A stretch of 64,000 nucleotides of DNA from Candidatus Thorarchaeota archaeon (GCA_003345545.1 PRDH01000044.1:124001-188000), one strand, 5' to 3'. Positions 1 through 7,725 are shown, numbered from the stretch's first letter. Notes: a model not told the origin generated them from the sequence alone. Numbers and translations are program-made.

Positions 1-1
1 A

Positions 2-208
2 TACCGACCAAGCGAATCTATTGATACCCTTCAAAGAAACTCGGAGTCCATCTATGGAGCCATACGAGAAACTGTACACTTGTTGAGAGATGGTCGCTTA
101 GTGACAGAAGACTTCATTCGAAGGTACAAAGATCTCATGAGAGATTCCTATCTCAACAGAAGAGAGATTCAGCGCCTCTCAAGAGAGTCCAGAGATCAAT
201 TCTGGTAG
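2..208 (+). CDS. C-terminal fragment of a probable ESCRT-I subunit (Vps23/Vps37-like steadiness-box/Mod(r) helices), 5' cut by window edge
   Basis: An open frame runs from the left edge to a TAG at 206-208 and encodes 68 residues of helical, charged sequence. The pattern, with a helix around IRETVHLLRDGRLV followed by EDFIRRYKDLMRDSYLNRRE, resembles the ESCRT-I steadiness box of TSG101/Vps23 and the Mod(r) domain of Vps37, where a short 'G-x-(I/L)' turn is followed by a helix ending in an Arg/aromatic-rich stretch. The gene lies tail to tail with the ESCRT-III gene, 4 bp apart, and next to Vps4, Vps25 and EAP30 genes, so an ESCRT-I role fits the context. Most of the protein lies outside the window, so the family call is an inference from pattern and neighbourhood. 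Confidence 0.5.
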   Translation, partial: YRPSESIDTLQRNSESIYGAIRETVHLLRDGRLVTEDFIRRYKDLMRDSYLNRREIQRLSRESRDQFW

Positions 209-212
209 TACT

Positions 213-830
213 CTACATCCCCAACTCACGTTCTAAGGATTTGATGTCATCCTCTAGAGACTCAATCTCGCCAAGGGGTTTCTTTACTGCAGCAGCGTCT
301 GTAAGACCTGCTTCTATGTCAATCTCCTGCATTGCAGACGTGAGATCTTCAGACGAGATCTCCATAGTCGAGTCAAGAGCCTCATCGGATATGTCCGTTT
401 CAATCTCGAATTCTTCAAGGCGTCGAGCAATCTCGTCAACGTTCGCGACGACCTTTGTCGAGTCAGTAGATTCGCCCAGCATGCCAAGAATCTTCGCCAC
501 TTCCTGAAGAGCTAGAGAGGTCTTTGCCGACGTCTGAGCACGATTCAGGTGTGCAAGGATTTTTAGAATCTGAAGTCGTGACTTGTCGACGGAGAGCGCG
601 TAGCGTCTGAAGCGGATCATCTCGGTAGCATAGGTTCGATATGCGTCAACCTGCCCGCCCTTCCGCGCACGTACAGCCCTGGCGCGTGTATCCTGTTCCT
701 CTTTCTCGAGTTTGTTTCTCTGTCGAGCAAGCTGTTTGCTCAGGATTCTTAGACGACTGGAAATCTCACCAACATCTGGTTTCTTCTTACCCCAGGCAAA
801 TGCCTTTCTTATTGAAGCCAAAGAATTCAC
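213..830 (-). CDS. ESCRT-III (Snf7/CHMP-family) membrane-remodelling protein
   Basis: The 205-residue protein has the ESCRT-III layout: a strongly basic N-terminal helical hairpin (GKKKPD, then Arg/Lys-rich helices to about residue 110) and an acidic C-terminal half. The last helix (EIESLEDDIKSLERELGM) resembles a MIT-interacting motif of type 1, which in the family docks on the Vps4 MIT domain. It starts at GTG (828-830), with AGGAG at 835-839 on the coding strand just upstream. Family members polymerise on membranes and drive scission; here that is inferred from homology. It is divergent from vps4, the expected disassembly ATPase. Length matches eukaryotic CHMPs. I favour the Vps2/24/46-like class over Vps20/32/60, but this needs a phylogeny. 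Confidence 0.85.
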   Translation of the reverse strand: MNSLASIRKAFAWGKKKPDVGEISSRLRILSKQLARQRNKLEKEEQDTRARAVRARKGGQVDAYRTYATEMIRFRRYALSVDKSRLQILKILAHLNRAQTSAKTSLALQEVAKILGMLGESTDSTKVVANVDEIARRLEEFEIETDISDEALDSTMEISSEDLTSAMQEIDIEAGLTDAAAVKKPLGEIESLEDDIKSLERELGM

Positions 831-876
831 CTTACTCCTGAATCAAGGATTTGAATCAATGATGATGGGCTATTCG

Positions 877-882
877 TTTAAA
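877..882 (-). promoter_or_regulatory. TATA box of the ESCRT-III gene
   Basis: TTTAAA within GTTTAAAC lies 47-52 nt upstream of the GTG start on the minus strand, which would give a leader of about 20-25 nt containing the AGGAG ribosome site. Confidence 0.5.
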
Positions 883-902
883 CCTTCGTAGCTACCTGCT
901 CT

Positions 903-928
903 CAACAACGCGCTCTCGTGCGTTGTTG
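903..928. promoter_or_regulatory. Inverted repeat between the divergent ESCRT-III and vps4 genes, possible operator
   Basis: Two perfect 9-bp arms, CAACAACGC (903-911) and GCGTTGTTG (920-928), flank an 8-nt spacer. The right arm ends exactly where the vps4 TATA box (929-934) begins, occupying the BRE position. A bound dimeric regulator would therefore interfere with, or assist, TFB/TBP binding. No regulator gene in this window can be assigned to it. Confidence 0.55.
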
Positions 929-934
929 TATAAA
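929..934 (+). promoter_or_regulatory. TATA box of vps4-vps25
   Basis: TATAAA 50-55 nt upstream of the vps4 ATG predicts a start of transcription near 955-960. It directly abuts the inverted repeat at 903-928. Confidence 0.55.
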
Positions 935-983
935 CGACACAGAAAGTCTTAACATCCTACACACATTGTACACATGAACACGC

Positions 984-2213
984 ATGGCCGGATCGGATAG
1001 TGATAGATTGGACCTGGGGCTCAAGACTCTGCTCGACAGAGCCATAGAACTCGATCAGAGAGGAATGAAGAACGAGGCGTGCCAATTATACCTCAAGGCA
1101 AGTAAGATATTGATCAAGCTTTCAAACTCAGCCGCTCTTCCAACCATAAGAAAACACTACTTCAATCGCGCCCAAGAGTGCGTTGATAGGGTTAGATTCC
1201 TCTCAGGCATTAAGAAGAAATCGGCAGGACCTGTTGATGGTCTTGCTGAACCGCCAAAGGCAGACTTTGGTCCTGCCAAGCCTACGCGAATCAAGCAAGC
1301 ATCCAAGGTTGAGCAGGAGATTGACGAGGATGCGAAACGACTGCGAGAGATGATCTCGGACACAATCATCTCTGAGCGGCCCAAGATCAAACTGTCTGAA
1401 GTTGCTGGACTCGAAGACGCAAAACAGGCGATTAATGATGCAATAGTCACACCAATGAAACATCCGGAGCTATTCAAGGGCAAGGCAAGACAGCCATGGA
1501 GAGGAATCCTATTCTTTGGACCAGCAGGCTGTGGAAAGACACTCATTGCAAAAGCAGTGGCATCAGAGGTGAACGCGACATTCTTCAATGTCTCTGCCGC
1601 GAACATCGTCAGCAAGTGGTTGGGAGAGTCCGAACGCTTGGTCATGAGCCTCTTTGAACTGGCCAGAAAGAATCAGCCTGCAATCATTTTTGTTGATGAG
1701 CTCGACTCTATCGGTGTGTCGCGCTCTGGAGATGATGTTGGGGGAGAACGACGACTTAAGACCCAACTGCTTACAGAGCTTCAGGGTCTTGGAAGCAATC
1801 CAGAAGACAGAATCACTCTGATTGGAGCCACGAACCTACCGTGGGAGCTGGACTTTGCACTTCGGTCGAGATTTGAGAAGAAAATACATGTTCCACTTCC
1901 TGGACGAGAGGCAAGAACAGCAATCTTTGAAACCCATATGGAAGACATCGAGGTTTCTCCGACCATTGACTACGAAGAGATGGCAGATCTGACCGAAGGG
2001 TACAGTGGTCGAGACATAAGCATCGTCTGCCGAGAGGCAGCAATGGAACCAATCCGAGACCTTCAGCGCACTGGAAGAATGGACGATGAGAGAGAAATCT
2101 TGGACATCCGGCCCGTTTCAAGGGAAGACTTCTTGAGCGCCATCGAGAACATCAGACCTGCAACTCCCCCAGAGGATGTCAGGAAATACATTGACTGGGC
2201 GGAGGGTTCTTAG
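984..2213 (+). CDS. vps4: Vps4-type AAA ATPase with MIT domain
   Basis: The 409-residue protein has an N-terminal MIT three-helix bundle (about 8-77), a linker, and one AAA+ cassette: Walker A GPAGCGKT (179-186), pore loop KWLGES (211-216), Walker B IIFVDELD (234-241), sensor GATN (281-284) and arginine fingers in LRSRFEKK (294, 296). The C-terminal part ending in RPATPPEDVRKYIDW is typical of Vps4 and distinguishes it from Cdc48 and the proteasomal ATPases. The known family role is ATP-driven disassembly of ESCRT-III polymers. It is the first gene of a unit with vps25, whose start follows 9 nt after the stop. There is no clear Shine-Dalgarno site, so the first in-frame ATG after the promoter was used. 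Confidence 0.95.
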   Translation: MAGSDSDRLDLGLKTLLDRAIELDQRGMKNEACQLYLKASKILIKLSNSAALPTIRKHYFNRAQECVDRVRFLSGIKKKSAGPVDGLAEPPKADFGPAKPTRIKQASKVEQEIDEDAKRLREMISDTIISERPKIKLSEVAGLEDAKQAINDAIVTPMKHPELFKGKARQPWRGILFFGPAGCGKTLIAKAVASEVNATFFNVSAANIVSKWLGESERLVMSLFELARKNQPAIIFVDELDSIGVSRSGDDVGGERRLKTQLLTELQGLGSNPEDRITLIGATNLPWELDFALRSRFEKKIHVPLPGREARTAIFETHMEDIEVSPTIDYEEMADLTEGYSGRDISIVCREAAMEPIRDLQRTGRMDDEREILDIRPVSREDFLSAIENIRPATPPEDVRKYIDWAEGS

Positions 2214-2222
2214 AGGTTGGGC

Positions 2223-2954
2223 ATGAGAGAGAAGCGGAAAGAGAAACGAAGAGAAGAGGCCCAGGAAGAACCAGAAGATACTGAGGTGGTCAGGACAGTT
2301 CAGGAGGCAGAGACCTCCCCAGTAATAGAGGAAGACATTCACACACCCGAGGTCATCATTGGGAAGCCCGATGCGACTGAAGTAGTCTCTGAGAATGAAG
2401 CTGTCACAGACGAAACCGAAGCAGAGAAACTTCAGAGCGTACCAGTCGTTTCGATGCCCCCTTGGGGTAGCCCCGAGGAGAGCGAATGGATGTACGGTGT
2501 TCCTCCAAGAGAAGAGGATAGAATCTTGTGGGCAGAGGAGTGGTCAGATTATCTGCTTCAATGGGCAGAACTCAAACAGATCCATGTACTATCCCTTGCT
2601 GTGTTCATTAGTGAACCTCCTTTCAATGATTTGAGAAACAAGGTCGACTCCTTCAAGATGATTTCCGAGGTCCTCATCGATAAGGAGGTGGCGGAATGGA
2701 GTGATAGGCGAAGACGCCAACTCAGAATCTTTTGGAAACCACTTGAGGACTGGGCGGACCTGATATATGAGTGGTCCCTGAGAACAGGAAAGCTAAGACT
2801 AGATGTGAAGTCCATAGTGATACAGGAGTCAAAGGAGAGCTTTGCAAAGCTTCCTGAAAGAGACCTCCATGTTGTTATGGGGTTGATGGTAGAGAAAGGA
2901 TTTGCTGAGTGGATTGATAAGAAGAAGGGCGCAGTCCTGGTATCGACTCAGTAG
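2223..2954 (+). CDS. vps25: Vps25-like ESCRT-II subunit with acidic N-terminal extension
   Basis: The last 165 residues align by eye with eukaryotic Vps25 over both winged helices: a PP motif (GVPPREED), a Trp-rich first helix, a second PPFND segment, then the diagnostic FWKPLEDWADLIYEW (eukaryotic 'W-R-x-P-E-E-W-x-x-x-I-Y-x-W') and a second winged helix ending FAEWIDKKKGAVLV. The first 75 or so residues are Glu-rich and probably disordered, absent from eukaryotic Vps25. ESCRT-II bridges ESCRT-I to ESCRT-III; that role is inferred. The ATG at 2223 was preferred to the TTG at 2217 because GAGGT (2213-2217) is well placed for it. Its 3' end overlaps the convergent EAP30 gene by 7 bp. Confidence 0.85.
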   Translation: MREKRKEKRREEAQEEPEDTEVVRTVQEAETSPVIEEDIHTPEVIIGKPDATEVVSENEAVTDETEAEKLQSVPVVSMPPWGSPEESEWMYGVPPREEDRILWAEEWSDYLLQWAELKQIHVLSLAVFISEPPFNDLRNKVDSFKMISEVLIDKEVAEWSDRRRRQLRIFWKPLEDWADLIYEWSLRTGKLRLDVKSIVIQESKESFAKLPERDLHVVMGLMVEKGFAEWIDKKKGAVLVSTQ

Positions 2955-3772
2955 GCTCCTTGGTTTGAGGTTTCAGGTTTATCTCGTGCTCTGAGACCCG
3001 GAAAATAATACCTCCCGCCTGTTGAGAAACGGATATCTGCAACTGCCATTCCGGTTTCTACGAGGCTCGTGAGCACTTGACGTGCATGATCTTCGGACCA
3101 TTTGAGCTGCATCATCACGTCTTCTACTGAAACATGACCTTTCGATGCTGCCAGGTTGACCACATCAGCTTGATCACGGCGGAGTTCGAGCGGCCTTAGC
3201 TCTACGACCTTCACTCCTCCACGAAGAGTCCGAATGCCAGGCAACAGACCGTTCTCTGACACCCGATTGACTGCCTCGATTACATCATTGTATGTAACGG
3301 ATTTCATCTCAGGAAGACGGCGTACGACCTCGACAATGAGCTCCGCAAGCCCCATTAGTCCCTTCGAAGCGTGCTCAGTCGCAACATCAAGTATTGCTAA
3401 GCCAATATAATCATAGTACTGGTCAGCATTCATTCCCTGATAGGACGTTGCGGAAGCACTCTCGCGGAGCCTGAGAAGGTCAGCAGCATCTGGAAAGACC
3501 TCTGTTATCCGTTCGCCTGCAAAGAAGCCCCCGACATCCAGTCCGCTTCGCTTCAGATTATCAATATGGCTCCGCACCTCCTGAAGGAGTGCTTGTGATT
3601 CTCTCTGGAATGATCCAATATCAACAGCACCCAGGTCATACAGCTTCTTCAGCTGGTCAAGCGTGGCAATGGAGGCATAGAGTTCTGTTTCGAATCGCTC
3701 CTGCATCGGTGATAGTTCCTTCTCTATTCTGAAAGTCCGCACAATGCTGACAAGACTCATTAAATTGCTCAT
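2948..3772 (-). CDS. Vps28-like N-domain fused to EAP30 (Vps22/Vps36) ESCRT-II protein
   Basis: The 274-residue protein has two recognisable parts. Residues about 20-75 (ELYASIATLDQLKKLYDLGAV, then SFQRESQALLQEV) resemble the coiled core of ESCRT-I Vps28. The rest resembles EAP30 proteins: a helical segment with GLMGLAELIVEVVRRLP, then two winged helices ending in GRYYFPGL, close to the 'Y-W-F-P-S-L' end of Vps22. The fusion would join ESCRT-I and ESCRT-II functions in one chain. It faces vps25 tail to tail. ATG 3772 was used, with a second ATG at 3760. EAP30 is well supported; the Vps28 part is a by-eye match. Confidence 0.75.
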   Translation of the reverse strand: MSNLMSLVSIVRTFRIEKELSPMQERFETELYASIATLDQLKKLYDLGAVDIGSFQRESQALLQEVRSHIDNLKRSGLDVGGFFAGERITEVFPDAADLLRLRESASATSYQGMNADQYYDYIGLAILDVATEHASKGLMGLAELIVEVVRRLPEMKSVTYNDVIEAVNRVSENGLLPGIRTLRGGVKVVELRPLELRRDQADVVNLAASKGHVSVEDVMMQLKWSEDHARQVLTSLVETGMAVADIRFSTGGRYYFPGLRARDKPETSNQGAY

Positions 3773-3802
3773 GCTTTAAGTGAGAGTATTATCTCGCTAC
3801 TA

Positions 3803-5161
3803 CTAGGGTGTGAGTCTGTCTCTGTCTCGCGGTAGAAGTGTGGCCTCACGGATATTATCAATGCCAAGAATCTGCATGGTAAGCCGCTCGACTCCAAGGC
3901 CTAGTCCACCATGTGGCGGAGCACCATACTTGAAGGGATCCAGATAGAAACTGAAGTCTGGAGGATTGAATCCCTTTGCTTTGAACCGCTCAATGAGAAG
4001 GTCATACAGGTGGATGCGTTGGCCTCCGGTCGTGATCTCCATTCCCTTATACGTGAGGTCAAAACTCTCGGTCATTCCTTCATCAGTTAGACTTGGCATG
4101 GTGTAGGCAGGTCTCAGTTCCAGAGGGTAGTGAGTAATGAAGACCATATCAGTGCCATATTTCTCTGGGAAGATTTGTCCAAGCAACTGCTCACATTCTG
4201 GGTCAAGATCGTCATTGATAGCGAGCTCTTTTCCGGCATTGTTGAGAAGTCCAATTGCTTCGACGTACTTCACTCTCTTGAAGGGCACTCGAGGTACCTT
4301 AAGGTCTATGCCAAGTTGTGCGAACTCGTGTGCAGCTGCCTTCTTTGTCTTCTCGAAGGAGTAGTTGAGCATTCGTTCTTCCATCTTCATGACATCCTCT
4401 ACTCCGCTGATCCAAGCCATTTCAAAGTCAAACGATGTATACTCGTTGATGTGACGTCTTGTATTATGCTTCTCAGCCCTGAAGACAGGCGCTATCTCGA
4501 AGACTCTGCCGAATCCAGCAAGCAGCATGAGCTGTTTGTAGAACTGTGGGCTTTGTGCGAGGTATGCTTTCTTCTCGAAATACTTGACTTCGAATAGGTC
4601 TGCACCGCCCTCTGTGGCTTCTGCTACAAGCTTGGGGGTATGAATCTCTACGAAGTCATTCTTCTCAAGATACTCCCGGGCATAACGGACCAGGCTATGT
4701 TGAATCCTGAAGATTGCGTTGATAGTCGGTTTACGAAGGTCTAGAATACGATGATTGAGGCGTGTGTCTAAATCAATGTCTACCTTTCCCTCTACAATAT
4801 CGATTGGAAGGCGGTCAGCAGTGTTCAGGACGCGTATCCTTGTCGGGACTATCTCGACACCGTTAGGAGCCTGCGGCGAGGCGACCACATCGCCATGGAC
4901 GGCAACAACCGTTTCAGGTTTCAATTGTCCGGCAACCTCAAAGACCTCCGCGGGGACCTTCTTCTGGGGAATAGCGACTTGCACAGTGCCATGCTCGTCT
5001 CGTAGAACTAGGAATTTGATCTTCCCCTTGTCTCGCAGGATGTGGGTCCATCCCATGAGTATAACCTGAGTGCCTGCAAGTTCCGGTGTTATCTGATTGC
5101 TGAAGTGGGTGCGCTGCTCACTGCCGATTGGGACAACGCCCGCTGTCTTGTAGAAATCCAT
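3803..5161 (-). CDS. aspS: Aspartyl-tRNA synthetase, archaeal type
   Basis: A class IIb synthetase of 452 residues: N-terminal OB fold (about 30-105) that binds the anticodon, then the catalytic core with the QSPQFYKQ segment, motif 2 (VFRAEKHNTRRHINEY) and motif 3 (GLGVERLTMQILG, ending PRDRDRLTP). It charges tRNA-Asp in the cytosol. In the OB fold, GWTHILRD has His40 where discriminating archaeal AspRS usually has Trp, and the loop SPQAPNGVE carries Pro; as I recall, both are features of non-discriminating enzymes that also charge tRNA-Asn for GatCAB. That specificity is an inference. The ATG is at 5159-5161. Confidence 0.95.
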   Translation of the reverse strand: MDFYKTAGVVPIGSEQRTHFSNQITPELAGTQVILMGWTHILRDKGKIKFLVLRDEHGTVQVAIPQKKVPAEVFEVAGQLKPETVVAVHGDVVASPQAPNGVEIVPTRIRVLNTADRLPIDIVEGKVDIDLDTRLNHRILDLRKPTINAIFRIQHSLVRYAREYLEKNDFVEIHTPKLVAEATEGGADLFEVKYFEKKAYLAQSPQFYKQLMLLAGFGRVFEIAPVFRAEKHNTRRHINEYTSFDFEMAWISGVEDVMKMEERMLNYSFEKTKKAAAHEFAQLGIDLKVPRVPFKRVKYVEAIGLLNNAGKELAINDDLDPECEQLLGQIFPEKYGTDMVFITHYPLELRPAYTMPSLTDEGMTESFDLTYKGMEITTGGQRIHLYDLLIERFKAKGFNPPDFSFYLDPFKYGAPPHGGLGLGVERLTMQILGIDNIREATLLPRDRDRLTP

Positions 5162-5290
5162 TGGTTACGCCTCAGTCTGATTAGTTCCATCCGGAGCGTT
5201 GCAGATTAAGAGGCTTTTGGAGTGAGTCAATCAGGGAGGTTGAAGATGGTCTGAGCGTATCTCAAGACCACCTTCTAGTACTCGCCTGTA

Positions 5291-5536
5291 CTACATGGGC
5301 GTCTGCACCAGCTCGTAGACCCGCTCCCGCGCATCCTCTTTATGCCCTGCCTCTTGAATCAATCCCATGGCTTTCAGCCGACTGATGCCATAGTTGACCG
5401 TTCTGGGAGGCAGATATGTTGTGCTTATGAGGTCCTGCCGGGTCATCCGGCGCTGACTCTTAAGAAGCACATAGAGAAATTTCGCGGAAGGAGGCAAAGA
5501 CATGAACGAGCGTCTGGCAAACGCTATCCCACCCAA
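5291..5536 (-). CDS. Small winged-helix DNA-binding protein
   Basis: The 81-residue protein is essentially one winged helix: helices in SAKFLYVLLKSQ, a recognition region in MTRQDLISTTYLPPRTVNYGI, and a wing around GHKEDARERVYEL. It resembles small archaeal MarR/PadR-like regulators. The first start in frame is TTG at 5534-5536; an ATG at 5501-5503 (MSLPPSAKF) would give 70 residues and still keep the domain, and neither has a convincing ribosome site. It stands alone between the methyltransferase and aspS. Target unknown. Confidence 0.65.
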   Translation of the reverse strand: MGGIAFARRSFMSLPPSAKFLYVLLKSQRRMTRQDLISTTYLPPRTVNYGISRLKAMGLIQEAGHKEDARERVYELVQTPM

Positions 5537-5622
5537 TGATTATTGCCATGACTTTAGTACCTCCGTGAAATTTGCGATTCTGAAGACCTGTTTGCTGATA
5601 AATCTTGGCATCATCTGGTGGC

Positions 5623-6975
5623 CTATCGCGGCTTTTCGAGAACTATTACCCATTCACCGAGCATTCTCTCTTTCCGAGGGATTCGAATGAAATGGCGAAT
5701 CAACTTGGAGAAGAACACTCTGTCAAGCTGGAATCCTGTCCTTTCGGTCGCAATCTCCGTGAGAATCTCGTGCGATTTCACTAACACGCCACGGATGAGA
5801 TTGCTACCTATCGCAATGCAGTAGTGACCTCCAGGCTTCAGGACTCTCATGGTCTCTGTCAACTGTGCTTCCATGTCGTCAAAGAACTTGTAGACAATGT
5901 ATGAACGTCTTGGGTCTGTCTCGAATATTCGCGCAAGTATTGGATCAAGTGTTTCCAGATTGGTGACTCGAAGACCCTGATAGTCCGTCTTGTAGACTGC
6001 TTCTGTTCCAATGTAGCGTCGTTTCACGTTCGCGAGAGGGCCATCCTCGTCGAGCAAGTCCAACCAGTACATCTCCAGTTGATGAGTACGCGGGTAATCT
6101 ACGGCATTGATGTAAGGGGGCGATGTTACTGCCAAGTCAATGCTCTCTGAATCTAGGCCCGTATGTATTGCAGTACTCTTGGGGAGCTGAACATCCCACC
6201 TCGCAGAAGACGAGTAGACCTCCCAGAGCTCGTTCATTGCAGCTACTTGCTTTGAAAGTGTGGTGAGAAATCTGGATATCGTGTCACCTGGGGCAATCTT
6301 CTTGATGATTCTCTTTCTGAGCACTGTCCGGGTGCAATGTGAATCTGCATTCGAAACGTCACGGATAATCGAAGACAAGACGACTCTCAGGAAGTCTCGA
6401 ATATCAAAGAGCAGGTCCCGCTCCATGTCAGCGTACAGTCTGGGGACTTCGTCGATGCATTTCTTTAGCATGGCCAACTCCTTGAGCACAAATGGTCGAA
6501 ACCAACTGTCACGGTAGTTGAACTCTGGGATAATGCCATCGAACTCGCCATCCTTGTCAATGGATTGGATACTCGTTGAGAGGGATGACACCACATTTTT
6601 GAGAAGACTCGGACAAACGGGAGTAGTCTTCACCTTTGTGAGGAGCTGTGCAATTGCATCCACATCAATTCCTACTCCTCTCCGGTTATTCAGTACTGCC
6701 TCAAGAACGGCGGTGCCACTTCCACACATTGGATCTAGCACCGTATCACGTTCATTGGAGAACCTGCGAATTAGATACCGAGGGAGTTCCGGAAAGAATT
6801 TTGCAGGGAACTTGTGAATTCCATGTGTAAGATAGGACTGGTCCTTGCTGACAATTAGGATGCTTGACCCATCAGGAATCACGGTTGTTGGGTCAATGTC
6901 TCCGATGAACTCCAAATGACTCTGGGAATCCCGAGCGACTTCTGTTGACTCCAGATTAGAAACTCGATTTACCAA
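5623..6975 (-). CDS. SAM-dependent DNA methyltransferase (N4-cytosine/N6-adenine type), apparently orphan
   Basis: The 450-residue protein carries SAM-binding motif I (DPMCGSGTAVLEA, about 80-95, followed by RGVGIDVDA) and catalytic motif IV TSPPYINAVDY (about 285), both of amino-methyltransferases. The C-terminal MRVLKPGGHYCIAIGS strand completes the Rossmann fold. TSPPY is more usual in N4-cytosine or beta-class enzymes, where motif IV generally precedes motif I; here motif I comes first. No restriction endonuclease or specificity gene is adjacent, so it may be a solitary modification enzyme. The start is TTG at 6973-6975: the frame stays open to 7068, but no ATG, GTG or TTG occurs upstream. 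Modified base and site cannot be read from sequence. Confidence 0.8.
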   Translation of the reverse strand: MVNRVSNLESTEVARDSQSHLEFIGDIDPTTVIPDGSSILIVSKDQSYLTHGIHKFPAKFFPELPRYLIRRFSNERDTVLDPMCGSGTAVLEAVLNNRRGVGIDVDAIAQLLTKVKTTPVCPSLLKNVVSSLSTSIQSIDKDGEFDGIIPEFNYRDSWFRPFVLKELAMLKKCIDEVPRLYADMERDLLFDIRDFLRVVLSSIIRDVSNADSHCTRTVLRKRIIKKIAPGDTISRFLTTLSKQVAAMNELWEVYSSSARWDVQLPKSTAIHTGLDSESIDLAVTSPPYINAVDYPRTHQLEMYWLDLLDEDGPLANVKRRYIGTEAVYKTDYQGLRVTNLETLDPILARIFETDPRRSYIVYKFFDDMEAQLTETMRVLKPGGHYCIAIGSNLIRGVLVKSHEILTEIATERTGFQLDRVFFSKLIRHFIRIPRKERMLGEWVIVLEKPR

Positions 6976-7336
6976 GGAGGCACAGTCTTCCTTACTTTGT
7001 CTATTCCATCGAATGAAATCCTTAGAAGATAATAAGCTAGCCGCCCACTCCCAGCTGAGAGGCGATTACGGGGTCTTGATGCTAAAAAAGTCAATTCTTA
7101 TCAGGATTTCGGGCAAATACGGTCCATCGATAGTCCTATATATAACCGCCATTCAAGCATACGTCGATTCTGAACGGCAGCAAACAGGGTGTTGCCCAAT
7201 GGCATGTAAGTTCTGACGCGCCAGAAAACGCCAATTCGCATAGCGTAGTGAAGGGGCTGCGCATCACGACTTCTTGCCTGAAGGTGATTTCCCGTTAGCT
7301 TGTTTGTGAATCTCGAAAAAGAGGAGATAAAACAAA
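6976..7336. other. 361-bp intergenic region with one clear promoter
   Basis: The gap separates the divergent methyltransferase and membrane-protein genes. It contains a strong TATA box at 7137-7145, which predicts transcription from about 7170 and so a leader of roughly 165 nt before the ATG at 7337. I saw no tRNA, no C/D-box motif pair and no convincing protein in the leader. A 67-codon open frame at 7013-7216 spans the TATA box and is not supported. Confidence 0.5.
7137..7145 (+). promoter_or_regulatory. TATA box upstream of the small membrane-protein gene
   Basis: TATATATAA preceded by C-rich sequence is the strongest TATA element in the 6976-7336 gap and is oriented towards the gene at 7337. 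Confidence 0.5.
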
Positions 7337-7666
7337 ATGTCAGATCTGAAGAAAATCGGAGACCTACTGATACTCATCGGTGCTATTATTGGACTCATTG
7401 AGGGTATTCTGACCGCTCTGCGTATCACAACTTTGGCATTCCTACCGTACCCAGCCTTCGGACTCGATCCCCTGATAACGGGTATCCTAGGAATCATATT
7501 TGCGCTGATTGCCCTAGTGAACAGTGGTACAATTAAGATTAAGATACTTGAATTCAGCAACAAGTGGCTAATCGTCCTCATCATGGGTATTCTCATGTAT
7601 GTGTTTGCTAGCGGACTGGGTGGAATCCTAGTTATCATTGGGTCTCTTCTACTACTAGTCAAATAG
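7337..7666 (+). CDS. Small membrane protein with four predicted transmembrane segments
   Basis: The 109-residue, very hydrophobic protein has segments at about 9-31, 41-62, 73-90 and 91-107, and short polar ends. The ATG has GAGGAGAT about 10 nt upstream. The C-terminal GLGGILVIIGSLLLLVK closely resembles the end of the protein at 9166-9537 (GFMILLGGILLLAK), so the two are probably distant members of one family placed on either side of the aminotransferase gene. Function unknown. A strong hairpin terminator follows at 7673. Confidence 0.75.
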   Translation: MSDLKKIGDLLILIGAIIGLIEGILTALRITTLAFLPYPAFGLDPLITGILGIIFALIALVNSGTIKIKILEFSNKWLIVLIMGILMYVFASGLGGILVIIGSLLLLVK

Positions 7667-7672
7667 AGTATG

Positions 7673-7725
7673 ATTGCTCAACATGATTGACGTTCAATCA
7701 GTGTTGAGCAATTGCTCTTTTTTTT
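7673..7725 (+). terminator. Hairpin plus T-run terminator
   Basis: Arms 7673-7690 and 7694-7712 pair over 18 bp (ATTGCTCAACA then TGATTGA, with one unpaired G at 7701 and a CGT loop), and a run of T begins at 7717. This is bacterial-looking intrinsic-terminator architecture at the end of the small membrane-protein gene, in the convergent gap before the aminotransferase. Confidence 0.7.

Noticed and set aside
858-868. ATGATGA in the ESCRT intergenic region as a C box of a C/D guide RNA
   Set aside because: No D box (CTGA) follows at a suitable distance, and the region is a divergent promoter.
7013-7216. 67-codon plus-strand frame in the 6976-7336 gap
   Set aside because: It spans the TATA box at 7137-7145 and has no ribosome site or recognisable sequence.
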